DNA of 64,000 nt, from contig NZ_JALIGE010000065.1 of assembly GCF_024764835.1 (NCBI RefSeq), positions 1 to 64,000 of the forward strand, written 5' to 3'. The notes under the pieces were generated by a model. That model was given only the letters and a program-made list of their open reading frames with translations. It made no database searches and was not told the origin of the DNA. Shown here piece by piece: positions 1-8,626 of this stretch. This DNA is from Scandinavium hiltneri (GTDB lineage Bacteria; Pseudomonadota; Gammaproteobacteria; Enterobacterales; Enterobacteriaceae). Every line of letters starts with the position of its first letter. Within the stretch, counting starts at the first letter, position 1. The position numbers and the translations under genes are program-made.

Positions 1-11
1 CGAATCTTCAG

Positions 12-117
12 GGCAGTTCGCTACTCGAAAGAGAGTAGGACAAAGCGAAAGCTTTGAACGTTGCGAAGCAACGGCCCGAAGGGTGAATCACACAGTGATT
101 CATAAACTGCCAGGCAT
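12..117 (+). repeat. Multi-hairpin element ending in a 5S rRNA 3'-end remnant (copy A)
   Basis: Bases 105-117 match the last 13 bases of enterobacterial 5S rRNA (AACTGCCAGGCAT), but the rest of a 5S gene is not in front of them. Instead five hairpins follow one another: 21-38, 41-56, 59-73, 74-84 and 85-101. An outer stem pairs 12-18 (GGCAGTT) with 105-111 (AACTGCC), so the 5S remnant closes the whole structure. The complete 5S gene is presumably just before base 1. The core at 59-100 is nearly the same as 35676-35717 after tRNA-Pro. The function is unknown; it may affect RNA processing or termination. Confidence 0.75.
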
Positions 118-171
118 CAAATTAGCAAGTCAAACCGGGGTATAAAACCGGTTGTTGTAAAGAAATTCGGT

Positions 172-248
172 GGAGCGGTAGTTCAGTCGGTTAGAATACC
201 TGCCTGTCACGCAGGGGGTCGCGGGTTCGAGTCCCGTCCGTTCCGCCA
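172..248 (+). tRNA. aspT: tRNA-Asp(GTC)
   Basis: This is a 77-nt cloverleaf with encoded CCA end and anticodon GTC in the loop CTGTCAC. It sits downstream of 5S-like sequence and 53 bp before tRNA-Trp, the arrangement found at the end of rrnC in E. coli, so it is probably cotranscribed with the rRNA operon. Confidence 0.97.
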
Positions 249-301
249 CTTATTAGAAAATTAAGCCTGCTTTATTGCGGGCTTAATAATAAGCGTCATT
301 T

Positions 302-377
302 AGGGGCGTAGCTCAGTTGGTAGAGCACCGGTCTCCAAAACCGGGTGTCGCGAGTTCGAGTCTCTCCGCCCCTGCCA
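302..377 (+). tRNA. trpT: tRNA-Trp(CCA)
   Basis: This is a 76-nt cloverleaf with anticodon CCA (loop CTCCAAA) and encoded 3' CCA. It is the last stable RNA of the rRNA operon and is followed directly by a strong intrinsic terminator. Confidence 0.97.
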
Positions 378-384
378 TATAATG

Positions 385-413
385 ATCCTTTGCTTCGGCA
401 AAGGATTTTTTTT
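385..413 (+). terminator. Terminator of the rRNA/aspT/trpT operon
   Basis: A 9-bp stem (ATCCTTTGC with GCAAAGGAT) with a TTCG tetraloop is followed by a run of T residues. This is a textbook intrinsic terminator 8 bp after trpT. Confidence 0.93.
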
Positions 414-469
414 GTCTAAAATTCAGCGGATTTTCATCCGCCACTTCACATAGAAAACACTCAAACTCC

Positions 470-1291
470 TTATTCGAGCACAGTAACCTTCAAGATCTCT
501 CGAATTTGTGCCTGCTTATCACTGTTCTGAAGCCAAATAGCATATAACGGTCGTGAAAGCGTCGCGCTGTCAGCAACGGTATGTAACTCACCTTTCTCTT
601 TTGCCCAAATCATTGGTAACCAAGAGCAGCCTTCAAGCGGCATGAGTTGTTGCCGTGCCAGTTCCGCAGAACTGGTTGTCAGCAGCGGAATGTCATCTGG
701 TGCAATAAGTCCTGCCTCATGCTGTTGGAAGTCCGGCCCCCATTCCAGTCGCAGATAGTTCAGATTTGCTTTGACCTGCGAAGGGCTAGAACAATAGAGC
801 GCTAGCGTGAAATGTCCCAGCAACTGGCTGCTGAACTCGTCCATTTTAGGGGCTTCAGTGGTAATCAGCAGATCCAACTGACGCTCATGAAGCTGCTTAA
901 CCAACGATTGCCTCTGAGCGATACGGGCCTCAAATTGCGACGTGTTGTGCGTCGGATAGAGTCGCCCCAGCCAGCTATTCAGCATGCATTCCCACAGCGA
1001 GGCGCTGGCACCAATAGAGAACTCATTATGGCGTGACGTATTGGCCACTTCCTTACGTGCCAATTGCCAGGTACTCATCAGCGTTTCTGCATAGGGAAGA
1101 AGCTTCTCGCCAGCCGCTGTCAGGCGGATATTGTTGCGATGGCGGGTGAAAAGGTTCACACCCAGCTGGTTCTCAAGCTGACGAATACGAAAGCTGACGG
1201 CTGATTGCGTCAGGTATAGCGCTTCTGCCGCACGCCCGAAGTGGCGTGTTCGGCTCACTTCAAGGAAAGTTTTTAGCAATTCCGTATCCAC
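470..1291 (-). CDS. hdfR: LysR-type transcriptional regulator HdfR
   Basis: The 273-residue product is a LysR-family DNA-binding regulator. An N-terminal winged helix-turn-helix lies at about residues 15-60 (the stretch FGRAAEALYLTQSAVSFRI is typical), followed by a shorter-than-usual effector domain. In E. coli HdfR represses the flagellar master operon flhDC and activates gltBD. It is divergent from maoP, as in E. coli, so the 118-bp intergenic region must hold both promoters. Length and position match the ortholog; the effector is unknown. Confidence 0.93.
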   Translation of the reverse strand: MDTELLKTFLEVSRTRHFGRAAEALYLTQSAVSFRIRQLENQLGVNLFTRHRNNIRLTAAGEKLLPYAETLMSTWQLARKEVANTSRHNEFSIGASASLWECMLNSWLGRLYPTHNTSQFEARIAQRQSLVKQLHERQLDLLITTEAPKMDEFSSQLLGHFTLALYCSSPSQVKANLNYLRLEWGPDFQQHEAGLIAPDDIPLLTTSSAELARQQLMPLEGCSWLPMIWAKEKGELHTVADSATLSRPLYAIWLQNSDKQAQIREILKVTVLE

Positions 1292-1337
1292 AACCTTCTC
1301 CGCAAAATAATTTGTCGTGTTGATTTAAATGTTTTGT

Positions 1338-1356
1338 TTGACGCTCTGTCAAGCGT
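1338..1356. promoter_or_regulatory. Interleaved inverted repeats between hdfR and maoP
   Basis: TTGAC-N5-GTCAA (1338-1352) interleaves with ACGCT-N6-AGCGT (1341-1356). It lies in the short divergent promoter region. MaoP acts with a 17-bp site, maoS, near its own gene in E. coli, and this dyad is a candidate for that site or for an HdfR operator. I do not recall the maoS sequence well enough to claim a match. Confidence 0.35.
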
Positions 1357-1409
1357 AACTAATACTCCGCGCCATAAATAGCTCAGCCAAAGAATCAGGA
1401 GCGTGTAGG

Positions 1410-1748
1410 ATGGCGGAAAGCTTTACGACGACTAATCGTTTTTTTGACAATAAAAATTATCCGCGTGGGTTCTCTCGTCATGGTGACTTCACCATTAAAG
1501 AAGCCCAACTGCTGGAGCGCCACGGTTATGCGTTTAATGAGCTGGAACTGGGTCACCGTGAGCCTGTGACGGAAGACGAAAAGCAGTTTGTCGCGGTATG
1601 CCGTGGCGAACGCGAACCGGCAACCGAGATTGAACGCGTGTGGATCAAATACATGGCGCGAATCAAACGGCCAAAACGTTTTCACACGCTGTCTGGTGGT
1701 AAGCCACAGACAGAAGGTGCAGAAGACTACACCGAAAGCGACGATTAA
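1410..1748 (+). CDS. maoP: Ori macrodomain organisation protein MaoP (YifE)
   Basis: The 112-residue protein has exactly the length of E. coli MaoP (formerly YifE) and lies in the same place between hdfR and yifB. In E. coli MaoP works with the site maoS to keep the origin region of the chromosome organised as a macrodomain. No catalytic motif is visible; the protein is charged and ends in an acidic tail. The start ATG follows the Shine-Dalgarno-like AGGAGCG. It converges on yifB across a shared hairpin. Confidence 0.93.
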   Translation: MAESFTTTNRFFDNKNYPRGFSRHGDFTIKEAQLLERHGYAFNELELGHREPVTEDEKQFVAVCRGEREPATEIERVWIKYMARIKRPKRFHTLSGGKPQTEGAEDYTESDD

Positions 1749-1751
1749 TGA

Positions 1752-1773
1752 GAAAGGGGCGAAAGCCCCTTTC
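1752..1773. terminator. Hairpin between convergent maoP and yifB
   Basis: A 9-bp stem GAAAGGGGC/GCCCCTTTC with a GAAA tetraloop fills the gap between the two stop codons. The T run is short, so it is a plausible but weak bidirectional terminator. Confidence 0.55.
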
Positions 1774-3294
1774 TTACGCCATCATTTTCTGTAAATGAAT
1801 CAGTAACCTTTCTATTGCCCGATACCCCAGCGCTTCCTGCAAATGTACCCGCGTTATCTTTTCCGCTCCGGCAAGATCGGCCAGCGTTCGTGAAACCTTA
1901 ATCAATCGCTGCCAGGCCCGAATCGATAACCCCAAATGGGCGAATGCCTGCTCCAGCCATACCGCATCTTCTTCCTGTATTTCACACCAGGTTTTAATCT
2001 CATTGTTCTCCAGAAGGGCGTTGAGCTTTCCCTGGCGGGACAACTGTATTTGCTGTGCGGCAATGACACGTGTCTTCACGATCATGCTGCTTTCACCTTT
2101 TTCAGGCCGTTGGCTAAGAAGACCTGGAGGTGGAAGCGGGATCTCTAGCGAGAGATCAAAGCGGTCGAGAAAAGGCCCCGACAGGCGCGCCAGGTAACGC
2201 AGGATTTGCTCCGGAGAGCTGCGGTTATGGTTGCCCTGATAGTGTCCCGTCGGGCTGGGATTCATGGCGGCAATGAGTTGAAAACGTGCCGGATAGGTGA
2301 TTTTTGCCCGGGTCCGCGAGATATGAATTTTCCCTGACTCAATGGGTTCACGCAGGGCATCCAGCACCCGGCGTTCGAATTCAGGGAGTTCATCGAGAAA
2401 CAGAATGCCATTGTGCGCTAACGAAATTTCCCCTGGGGCGGGGATCGTGCCGCCACCGACCATCGCCGTAATTGATGCACTGTGATGAGGCGAGCGGAAT
2501 GGACGCTTACGCCATTGTTGGTGAAGATGCCCCGCACTGCTCAGGCTGAGGATTGCCGCACTCTCCAGGGCTTCCTGGCTACTCAGAGAGGGCAGAATGC
2601 CCGGTAACCGACTGGCCAGCATCGTTTTGCCGGTACCCGGTGGTCCCACGAGCAGCAAGTTATGCCCGCCTGCGGCGGCGATTTCGAGCGCGCGCTTCCC
2701 CTGCTGTTGGCCTATAACGTCGCTGATGTCGACCTCTGTGGCCGTGGGTATGTCTTCCAGCATTTCAGGATGTGGCAATGGGATGCGTCCCTCAAGAAAA
2801 GCACAAACTTCCTGCAAATGGCTGGCAATGAAACAGTCTGTTCCGCCAATCAGACCGACCTCAGGGGCATTTTCTGCCGCCACAATAATTTGTCGGCCTG
2901 CACTGATGGCTTCCATCGCACCGGAAATGGCACCGGTAACTCCACGTAGCGCGCCCGTAAGCGCGAGTTCGCCGATAAGCTCATATTGGTTAAGTCTGGT
3001 GGTATTGAGCTGCTCAGACGCCGCCAGAAGCGCAATTGCGATAGGCAAATCGTATCGTCCGCCCTCCTTGGGCAAATCGGCCGGCGCCAGGTTGATGGTG
3101 ATCTTCTTTGCAGGAAATTCATACCCGCTGTTGATCATCGCGCTCCTGACCCGATCGCGAGCCTCTTTCACCGCTGTTTCCGGTAAACCCACCATAGTTA
3201 AGCCTGGTAATCCGTTACTGATATGCACTTCCACGGTGATGAGAGGGGCGTTAACCCCCAATGCGGCCCGTGTATAAATAATCGACAATGACAT
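1774..3294 (-). CDS. yifB: YifB/ComM-family Mg-chelatase-like AAA+ ATPase
   Basis: The 506-residue product belongs to the Mg-chelatase-like AAA+ family that includes ComM, a hexameric helicase promoting branch migration in natural transformation. An N-terminal ChlI-like domain (about 1-120) is followed by the AAA+ module with Walker A GPPGTGKT near residue 220 and Walker B LFLDELPEF near 300, then a C-terminal helical domain. Its role in non-transforming enterobacteria is not settled. It is transcribed towards maoP and away from the ilv operon, with 328 bp separating it from ilvL. Confidence 0.94.
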   Translation of the reverse strand: MSLSIIYTRAALGVNAPLITVEVHISNGLPGLTMVGLPETAVKEARDRVRSAMINSGYEFPAKKITINLAPADLPKEGGRYDLPIAIALLAASEQLNTTRLNQYELIGELALTGALRGVTGAISGAMEAISAGRQIIVAAENAPEVGLIGGTDCFIASHLQEVCAFLEGRIPLPHPEMLEDIPTATEVDISDVIGQQQGKRALEIAAAGGHNLLLVGPPGTGKTMLASRLPGILPSLSSQEALESAAILSLSSAGHLHQQWRKRPFRSPHHSASITAMVGGGTIPAPGEISLAHNGILFLDELPEFERRVLDALREPIESGKIHISRTRAKITYPARFQLIAAMNPSPTGHYQGNHNRSSPEQILRYLARLSGPFLDRFDLSLEIPLPPPGLLSQRPEKGESSMIVKTRVIAAQQIQLSRQGKLNALLENNEIKTWCEIQEEDAVWLEQAFAHLGLSIRAWQRLIKVSRTLADLAGAEKITRVHLQEALGYRAIERLLIHLQKMMA

Positions 3295-3551
3295 AGTGCC
3301 TCCGTGAAAAGTCAGTATGTCGCGTTACGTAAGCGCGGCAATGATCAAAGTTGTTTTTTCCGGGCATGTATCAGGTGATTTCCGCGATATTTCATTACCA
3401 TTGCATTCATTTGGAAGCACGTTCGAGAAAAATCTCACTCACCGAGTGGTCTTCATGTGATGAAGAATTTTCATCTCAGTTATTTCTTATAAAAAACAAT
3501 ACTTTTTACCAATATCGTTAGCGCGATCAGAAAACGCATCATAAAAAAATC

Positions 3552-3581
3552 TTGTGTTGTTCTTCGTGTCTGTGGTAACTC
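3552..3581 (+). promoter_or_regulatory. Probable ilvLGMEDA promoter
   Basis: A -35-like TTGTGT (3552-3557) and a -10-like TAACTC (3576-3581) are separated by 18 bp. They place the start near 3588-3590, giving a leader of about 186 nt to the attenuator, as in E. coli. The 3295-3550 stretch upstream is AT-rich and contains no gene that I can see; in E. coli such sequence holds the upstream activating region of this promoter. Confidence 0.4.
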
Positions 3582-3622
3582 TTTAGGTATTCCTTCGAAC
3601 AAGAAGCCAGAAAGTACAGAAA

Positions 3623-3721
3623 ATGACAGCCCTTCTACGAGTGATTAGCCTGGTCGTGATTAGCGTGGTGGTGATTATTATCCCACCGTGCGGGGCTGCA
3701 CTTGGAAGAGGAAAGGTTTAG
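3623..3721 (+). CDS. ilvL: ilv operon leader peptide
   Basis: This 32-residue frame runs from ATG 3623 to TAG 3721. It is packed with the regulatory amino acids: leucine, valine and isoleucine make up about half the residues, including the block VVISVVVIII. In E. coli ribosome stalling at such codons, when Leu-, Val- or Ile-tRNA is scarce, prevents the downstream attenuator from forming. The peptide differs from the E. coli one at the last residue (Val for Ala). The attenuator at 3744-3776 follows directly. Confidence 0.95.
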   Translation: MTALLRVISLVVISVVVIIIPPCGAALGRGKV

Positions 3722-3743
3722 AAAACAAGCCTTAACGAACTAA

Positions 3744-3776
3744 GACCCCCGCACCGAAAGGTCCGGGGGTTTTTTT
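3744..3776 (+). terminator. ilvGMEDA attenuator
   Basis: A GC-rich stem pairs GACCCCCG with CGGGGGT, with a small internal mismatch and a GAAA loop, and is followed by seven T residues. It lies 23 bp after the ilvL stop and 85 bp before ilvG, the position of the E. coli attenuator that reads through on branched-chain amino acid starvation. Confidence 0.93.
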
Positions 3777-3860
3777 ATGACTGCGAAAAATCAATGAGGA
3801 ACAGAGTATGACCATCAGCATAAAACTCTGTTTCTTGCGAAAAGCGACGGGGAAGTAACT

Positions 3861-5507
3861 ATGAATGGGGCTCAGTGGGTGGTACATGCGTTGCGAGCGC
3901 AGGGAGTCGAAACCGTTTTCGGCTATCCGGGCGGCGCCATAATGCCTATCTATGATGCGTTGTACGACGGTGGCGTGGAACATCTGCTGTGTCGCCATGA
4001 GCAGGGCGCGGCAATGGCGGCGATTGGCTATGCACGTGCGACGGGTAAAACTGGCGTATGTATGGCAACTTCCGGTCCCGGCGCCACCAACCTCATCACC
4101 GGCCTTGCTGATGCGCTGCTGGATTCTGTCCCGGTCGTGGCCATCACCGGGCAGGTCGGTTCCTCGTTTATCGGCACCGACGCTTTTCAGGAAGTGGACG
4201 TTCTCGGTTTATCACTGGCCTGTACCAAACACAGTTTTCTGGTGCAGTCGCTGGAAGAGCTGCCACGCGTCATGGCCGAAGCCTTCCTGGTGGCAAACTC
4301 AGGCCGTCCTGGCCCGGTTCTGGTGGATATCCCGAAAGACATTCAGGTCGCCAGCGCCGCACTTGAACCGCATTTTTCCACCGTTGAAGATGAAACGGCT
4401 TTTCCCTTCGAAGACGTTGAAATGGCTCGCCAGATGATAGCCCAGGCCAGCCAGCCGATACTGTACGTCGGCGGTGGTGTCGGGATGGCGCAGGCAGTTC
4501 CTGCGCTGCGCGAGTTTATCGCGGTCACCCAAATACCGGTCACCTGCACGCTGAAGGGGCTGGGAGCTGTAGATGCTGACTATCCATATTACCTGGCGAT
4601 GCTGGGCATGCACGGCACGAAAGCGGCCAACCTGGCAGTGCAGCAGTGTGATTTACTGATTGCCGTCGGCGCGCGCTTCGATGACCGCGTGACCGGCAAA
4701 CTGAATACTTTTGCCCCGAATGCGAAAGTCATTCATATGGATATCGACCCGGCGGAACTGAACAAACTGCGTCAGGTTCACGTGGGTCTTCAGGCGGATT
4801 TGAATGCGCTGTTACCTGCGCTGCAACAGCCGTTGAATATCGATGCCTGGCGTAAATACACTGCGGAATTACGTGCTGACAACGCCTGGCGCTACGACCA
4901 TCCGGGTGAGGCCATTTACGCGCCATTACTGCTCAAACAGCTGTCCGATCGCAAACCGGCCAATAGCGTGGTGACCACCGATGTCGGCCAGCATCAGATG
5001 TGGTCGGCACAGCACATGACTTACACCCGTCCGGAAAACTTCATCACCTCCAGCGGATTAGGCACGATGGGCTTTGGCCTGCCTGCGGCTGTGGGCGCTC
5101 AGGTTGCGCGACCGGACGATACCGTTATCTGCATTTCCGGTGATGGTTCGTTCATGATGAACGTGCAGGAACTCGGCACCGTGAAGCGTAAGCAGCTGCC
5201 GGTGAAGATTGTTATCCTCGATAACCAGCGCCTGGGGATGGTTCGTCAATGGCAGCAGCTCTTTTTCCAGGAGCGCTACAGCGAAACCACTCTCACCGAT
5301 AATCCGGATTTCCTCGTACTGGCCAGCGCCTTTGGCATTCCTGGCCAGCACATTACCCGTAAAGACCAGGTTGAAGCGGCTCTCGACACCATGCTCAACA
5401 GCACCGGGCCATACCTGCTTCATGTCTCAATCGACGAACTCGAAAACGTCTGGCCGCTGGTACCGCCGGGTGCCAGTAATGCAGAAATGCTGGAGAAATT
5501 ATCATGA
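3861..5507 (+). CDS. ilvG: Acetolactate synthase II large subunit
   Basis: The 548-residue protein is a thiamine diphosphate enzyme that condenses pyruvate with pyruvate or 2-oxobutyrate, the first common step of valine, leucine and isoleucine synthesis. The conserved glutamate region RHEQGAAMAAIGYARA lies near residue 47, a central FAD-binding domain follows, and the ThDP/Mg motif GDGSFMMNVQEL lies near 428-439. The frame is intact over its whole length; in E. coli K-12 a frameshift inactivates ilvG. It overlaps ilvM by 4 bp (ATGA), which suggests coupled translation of the two subunits. Confidence 0.97.
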   Translation: MNGAQWVVHALRAQGVETVFGYPGGAIMPIYDALYDGGVEHLLCRHEQGAAMAAIGYARATGKTGVCMATSGPGATNLITGLADALLDSVPVVAITGQVGSSFIGTDAFQEVDVLGLSLACTKHSFLVQSLEELPRVMAEAFLVANSGRPGPVLVDIPKDIQVASAALEPHFSTVEDETAFPFEDVEMARQMIAQASQPILYVGGGVGMAQAVPALREFIAVTQIPVTCTLKGLGAVDADYPYYLAMLGMHGTKAANLAVQQCDLLIAVGARFDDRVTGKLNTFAPNAKVIHMDIDPAELNKLRQVHVGLQADLNALLPALQQPLNIDAWRKYTAELRADNAWRYDHPGEAIYAPLLLKQLSDRKPANSVVTTDVGQHQMWSAQHMTYTRPENFITSSGLGTMGFGLPAAVGAQVARPDDTVICISGDGSFMMNVQELGTVKRKQLPVKIVILDNQRLGMVRQWQQLFFQERYSETTLTDNPDFLVLASAFGIPGQHITRKDQVEAALDTMLNSTGPYLLHVSIDELENVWPLVPPGASNAEMLEKLS

Positions 5508-5767
5508 TGCATCATCAGGTTGCCGTTCAGGCCCGCTTCAATCCGGAAACGTTAGAGCGCGTTTTACGTGTGGTACGCCATCGTGGCTTTCAAATTTGTG
5601 CCATGAATATGGAAACAGCCACTGACGCTCAGAGCATAAATATTGAATTGATCGTTGCCAGCCTTCGTCCAGTCGAATTACTGTTTAGTCAGTTAAGCAA
5701 ACTGGTAGACGTCGCCCGCGTCGAGATCCAGCAACGAACAACATCATCACAACAAATCCGCGCCTGA
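5504..5767 (+). CDS. ilvM: Acetolactate synthase II small regulatory subunit
   Basis: The 87-residue ACT-domain subunit has the same length as E. coli IlvM. It binds and stabilises IlvG; isozyme II is insensitive to valine feedback, unlike isozymes I and III. The conserved start region (ARFNPETLERVLRVVRHRGF) fits the family. ATG 5504 overlaps the ilvG stop, and ilvE follows 17 bp later with its own AAGGAAG ribosome site. Confidence 0.96.
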   Translation: MMHHQVAVQARFNPETLERVLRVVRHRGFQICAMNMETATDAQSINIELIVASLRPVELLFSQLSKLVDVARVEIQQRTTSSQQIRA

Positions 5768-5784
5768 GCGCAAAAGGAAGAACA

Positions 5785-6717
5785 ATGACGACGAAAAAAG
5801 CTGATTACATCTGGTTTAACGGTGAGATGGTTCCATGGGGTGAAGCGAAGGTGCACGTGATGTCCCACGCCCTGCACTACGGGACGTCTGTCTTCGAAGG
5901 CATCCGTTGCTACGATTCTCACAAAGGCCCGGTGGTGTTTCGTCATCGTGAACACATGCAGCGTCTGCATGATTCAGCCAAAATTTATCGTTTCCCGGTT
6001 TCTCAGAGCGTCGATGAACTGATGGAAGCCTGCCGGAATGTTATTCGTAAAAACAACCTGACCAGCGCCTACATTCGTCCGCTGGTATTCGTTGGCGATG
6101 TCGGTATGGGCGTGAACCCGCCAGACGGTTACAACACTGACGTTATCATTGCCGCCTTCCCTTGGGGTGCATACCTCGGCGCAGAAGCGCTGGATCAAGG
6201 GATCGACGCAATGGTGTCTTCCTGGAATCGTGTGGCACCGAACACCATCCCAACCGCAGCAAAAGCGGGCGGGAACTATCTTTCCTCATTGCTGGTCGGC
6301 AGCGAAGCGCGCCGTCACGGCTACCAGGAAGGGATCGCGCTGGATGTGAACGGCTATATCTCTGAAGGCGCAGGCGAGAACCTGTTCGAAGTGAAAGATG
6401 GCATTCTGTTTACGCCGCCGTTTACCTCTTCCGCGCTGCCGGGTATTACCCGTGATGCCATCATCAAACTGGCGAAAGACCTCAATATCGAAGTTCGCGA
6501 GCAGGTGCTATCCCGCGAATCGCTGTATCTGGCTGACGAAGTGTTCATGTCCGGTACTGCAGCAGAAATCACACCGGTTCGCAGCGTCGACCGAATTCAG
6601 GTGGGCGAAGGCCGTTGTGGCCCGGTAACCAAACGTATTCAGCAAGCATTCTTTGGCCTCTTTACCGGTGAAACCGAAGATAAATGGGGCTGGTTGGATC
6701 AAGTTAATCCGAAATAA
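5785..6717 (+). CDS. ilvE: Branched-chain amino acid aminotransferase
   Basis: The 310-residue fold-type IV PLP enzyme makes the last step of valine, isoleucine and leucine synthesis by transferring the amino group from glutamate. The PLP lysine is Lys160 in TAAKAGGNYLSS, and the family signature with EGAGENLF follows at about residues 195-202. It is one residue longer than the E. coli protein. A perfect 10-bp inverted repeat separates it from ilvD. Confidence 0.97.
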   Translation: MTTKKADYIWFNGEMVPWGEAKVHVMSHALHYGTSVFEGIRCYDSHKGPVVFRHREHMQRLHDSAKIYRFPVSQSVDELMEACRNVIRKNNLTSAYIRPLVFVGDVGMGVNPPDGYNTDVIIAAFPWGAYLGAEALDQGIDAMVSSWNRVAPNTIPTAAKAGGNYLSSLLVGSEARRHGYQEGIALDVNGYISEGAGENLFEVKDGILFTPPFTSSALPGITRDAIIKLAKDLNIEVREQVLSRESLYLADEVFMSGTAAEITPVRSVDRIQVGEGRCGPVTKRIQQAFFGLFTGETEDKWGWLDQVNPK

Positions 6718-6720
6718 AAC

Positions 6721-6746
6721 AATGGGACGGCACGCACCGTCCCATT
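6721..6746 (+). other. Hairpin between ilvE and ilvD
   Basis: AATGGGACGG and CCGTCCCATT form a perfect 10-bp stem with a 6-nt loop, and no T run follows. It is more likely an mRNA stability or processing structure inside the operon than a terminator. Confidence 0.6.
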
Positions 6747-6773
6747 TAACAGATAGACGGGAGTAAACAGAGC

Positions 6774-8624
6774 ATGCCTAAGTATCGTTCCGCCACTACC
6801 ACCCACGGCCGTAATATGGCAGGTGCCCGCGCGCTGTGGCGCGCCACCGGGATGACAGATGCCGATTTCGGCAAACCCATTATTGCCGTTGTGAACTCGT
6901 TTACCCAGTTCGTGCCAGGCCACGTCCATTTGCGCGACCTCGGTAAACTGGTTGCTGAGCAAATCGAAGCCTCCGGCGGCGTAGCAAAAGAATTCAACAC
7001 CATCGCCGTCGATGACGGTATCGCCATGGGTCACGGGGGCATGCTGTATTCACTGCCGTCGCGCGAGCTGATCGCCGATTCCGTGGAATACATGGTGAAT
7101 GCCCACTGCGCTGATGCGATGGTGTGTATCTCCAACTGCGACAAAATCACCCCGGGGATGCTGATGGCATCTCTGCGCCTTAACATTCCAGTTATCTTTG
7201 TTTCCGGTGGCCCGATGGAAGCCGGTAAAACCAAGCTTTCCGATCAGATTATCAAGCTGGACCTGGTTGATGCGATGATTCAGGGCGCGGACCCTAAAGT
7301 GTCCGACGAGCAGAGCGAACAGATTGAGCGCTCCGCGTGCCCGACCTGTGGTTCCTGTTCCGGCATGTTCACCGCCAACTCGATGAACTGCCTGACCGAA
7401 GCGCTGGGCCTGTCGCAGCCGGGCAACGGCTCGCTGCTGGCAACGCACGCCGACCGTAAAGACCTGTTCCTCAACGCCGGCACGCGCATCGTTGAGCTGA
7501 CCAAGCGTTATTATGAGCAGGACGACGCGTCCGCGCTGCCGCGTAACATCGCCAGCAAAGCCGCGTTTGAGAACGCTATGACGCTCGATATTGCCATGGG
7601 CGGTTCCACCAATACCGTTCTGCACCTGCTGGCCGCCGCGCAGGAAGCGGAAATCGACTTCACCATGAGTGATATCGACAAGCTGTCCCGCAACGTGCCG
7701 CAATTGTGTAAAGTCGCGCCAAGTACCCAGAAATATCACATGGAAGACGTTCACCGTGCCGGTGGCGTCCTCGGTATTCTCGGCGAGCTGGACCGCGCCG
7801 GGCTGCTGAACCGCGACGTGAAAAACGTACTGGGGCTGTCACTGCCGCAGACGCTGGATCAGTACGATGTGATGCTGACTAAAGACGACGCGGTTAAAAC
7901 CATGTTCCGTGCGGGTCCGGCAGGTATTCGTACCACTCAGGCCTTCTCGCAGAACTGCCGCTGGGACACGCTGGATGACGATCGTGCCGAAGGCTGTATC
8001 CGTTCACTGGAAAACGCCTACAGTCAGGACGGTGGTTTGGCTGTGCTGTACGGTAATTTCGCGGAAAACGGCTGCATCGTGAAAACCGCAGGCGTGGACG
8101 ACAGCAATCTGAAATTCACCGGCCCGGCGAAAGTATACGAAAGCCAGGATGACGCGGTAGAAGCGATTCTCGGCGGCAAAGTGGTTGCCGGCGACGTGGT
8201 GGTTATCCGCTACGAAGGGCCAAAAGGCGGGCCGGGTATGCAGGAAATGCTTTACCCAACCACCTTCCTGAAATCAATGGGCCTCGGCAAAGCTTGTGCG
8301 CTGGTCACCGACGGACGTTTTTCCGGCGGGACGTCGGGTCTGTCTATCGGCCACGTCTCACCGGAAGCGGCAAGCGGCGGCAACATCGCGCTGATTGAAG
8401 ACGGCGACATGATTGCTATCGACATTCCGGGCCGTGGCATTCAGCTGCAGCTGAGCGATCAGGAATTGGCAGCGCGGCGTGAAGCGCAGGACGCACGTGG
8501 CGATCAGGCCTGGACTCCGCGTAATCGCGAACGTCAGGTTTCCTTCGCGCTGCGTGCCTACGCCAGCCTGGCGACCAGTGCAGACAAAGGTGCAGTGCGC
8601 GATAAATCCAAACTTGGGGGCTGA
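6774..8624 (+). CDS. ilvD: Dihydroxy-acid dehydratase
   Basis: The 616-residue iron-sulfur enzyme dehydrates 2,3-dihydroxy-isovalerate and -methylvalerate to the 2-oxo acids. The family signatures are present: CISNCDKITPGMLM near residue 122 and CPTCGSCSGMFTANSMNC near 195, which carry the cluster cysteines. Length equals that of E. coli IlvD. ilvA starts only 2 bp after the stop codon. Confidence 0.97.
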   Translation: MPKYRSATTTHGRNMAGARALWRATGMTDADFGKPIIAVVNSFTQFVPGHVHLRDLGKLVAEQIEASGGVAKEFNTIAVDDGIAMGHGGMLYSLPSRELIADSVEYMVNAHCADAMVCISNCDKITPGMLMASLRLNIPVIFVSGGPMEAGKTKLSDQIIKLDLVDAMIQGADPKVSDEQSEQIERSACPTCGSCSGMFTANSMNCLTEALGLSQPGNGSLLATHADRKDLFLNAGTRIVELTKRYYEQDDASALPRNIASKAAFENAMTLDIAMGGSTNTVLHLLAAAQEAEIDFTMSDIDKLSRNVPQLCKVAPSTQKYHMEDVHRAGGVLGILGELDRAGLLNRDVKNVLGLSLPQTLDQYDVMLTKDDAVKTMFRAGPAGIRTTQAFSQNCRWDTLDDDRAEGCIRSLENAYSQDGGLAVLYGNFAENGCIVKTAGVDDSNLKFTGPAKVYESQDDAVEAILGGKVVAGDVVVIRYEGPKGGPGMQEMLYPTTFLKSMGLGKACALVTDGRFSGGTSGLSIGHVSPEAASGGNIALIEDGDMIAIDIPGRGIQLQLSDQELAARREAQDARGDQAWTPRNRERQVSFALRAYASLATSADKGAVRDKSKLGG

Positions 8625-8626
8625 TC

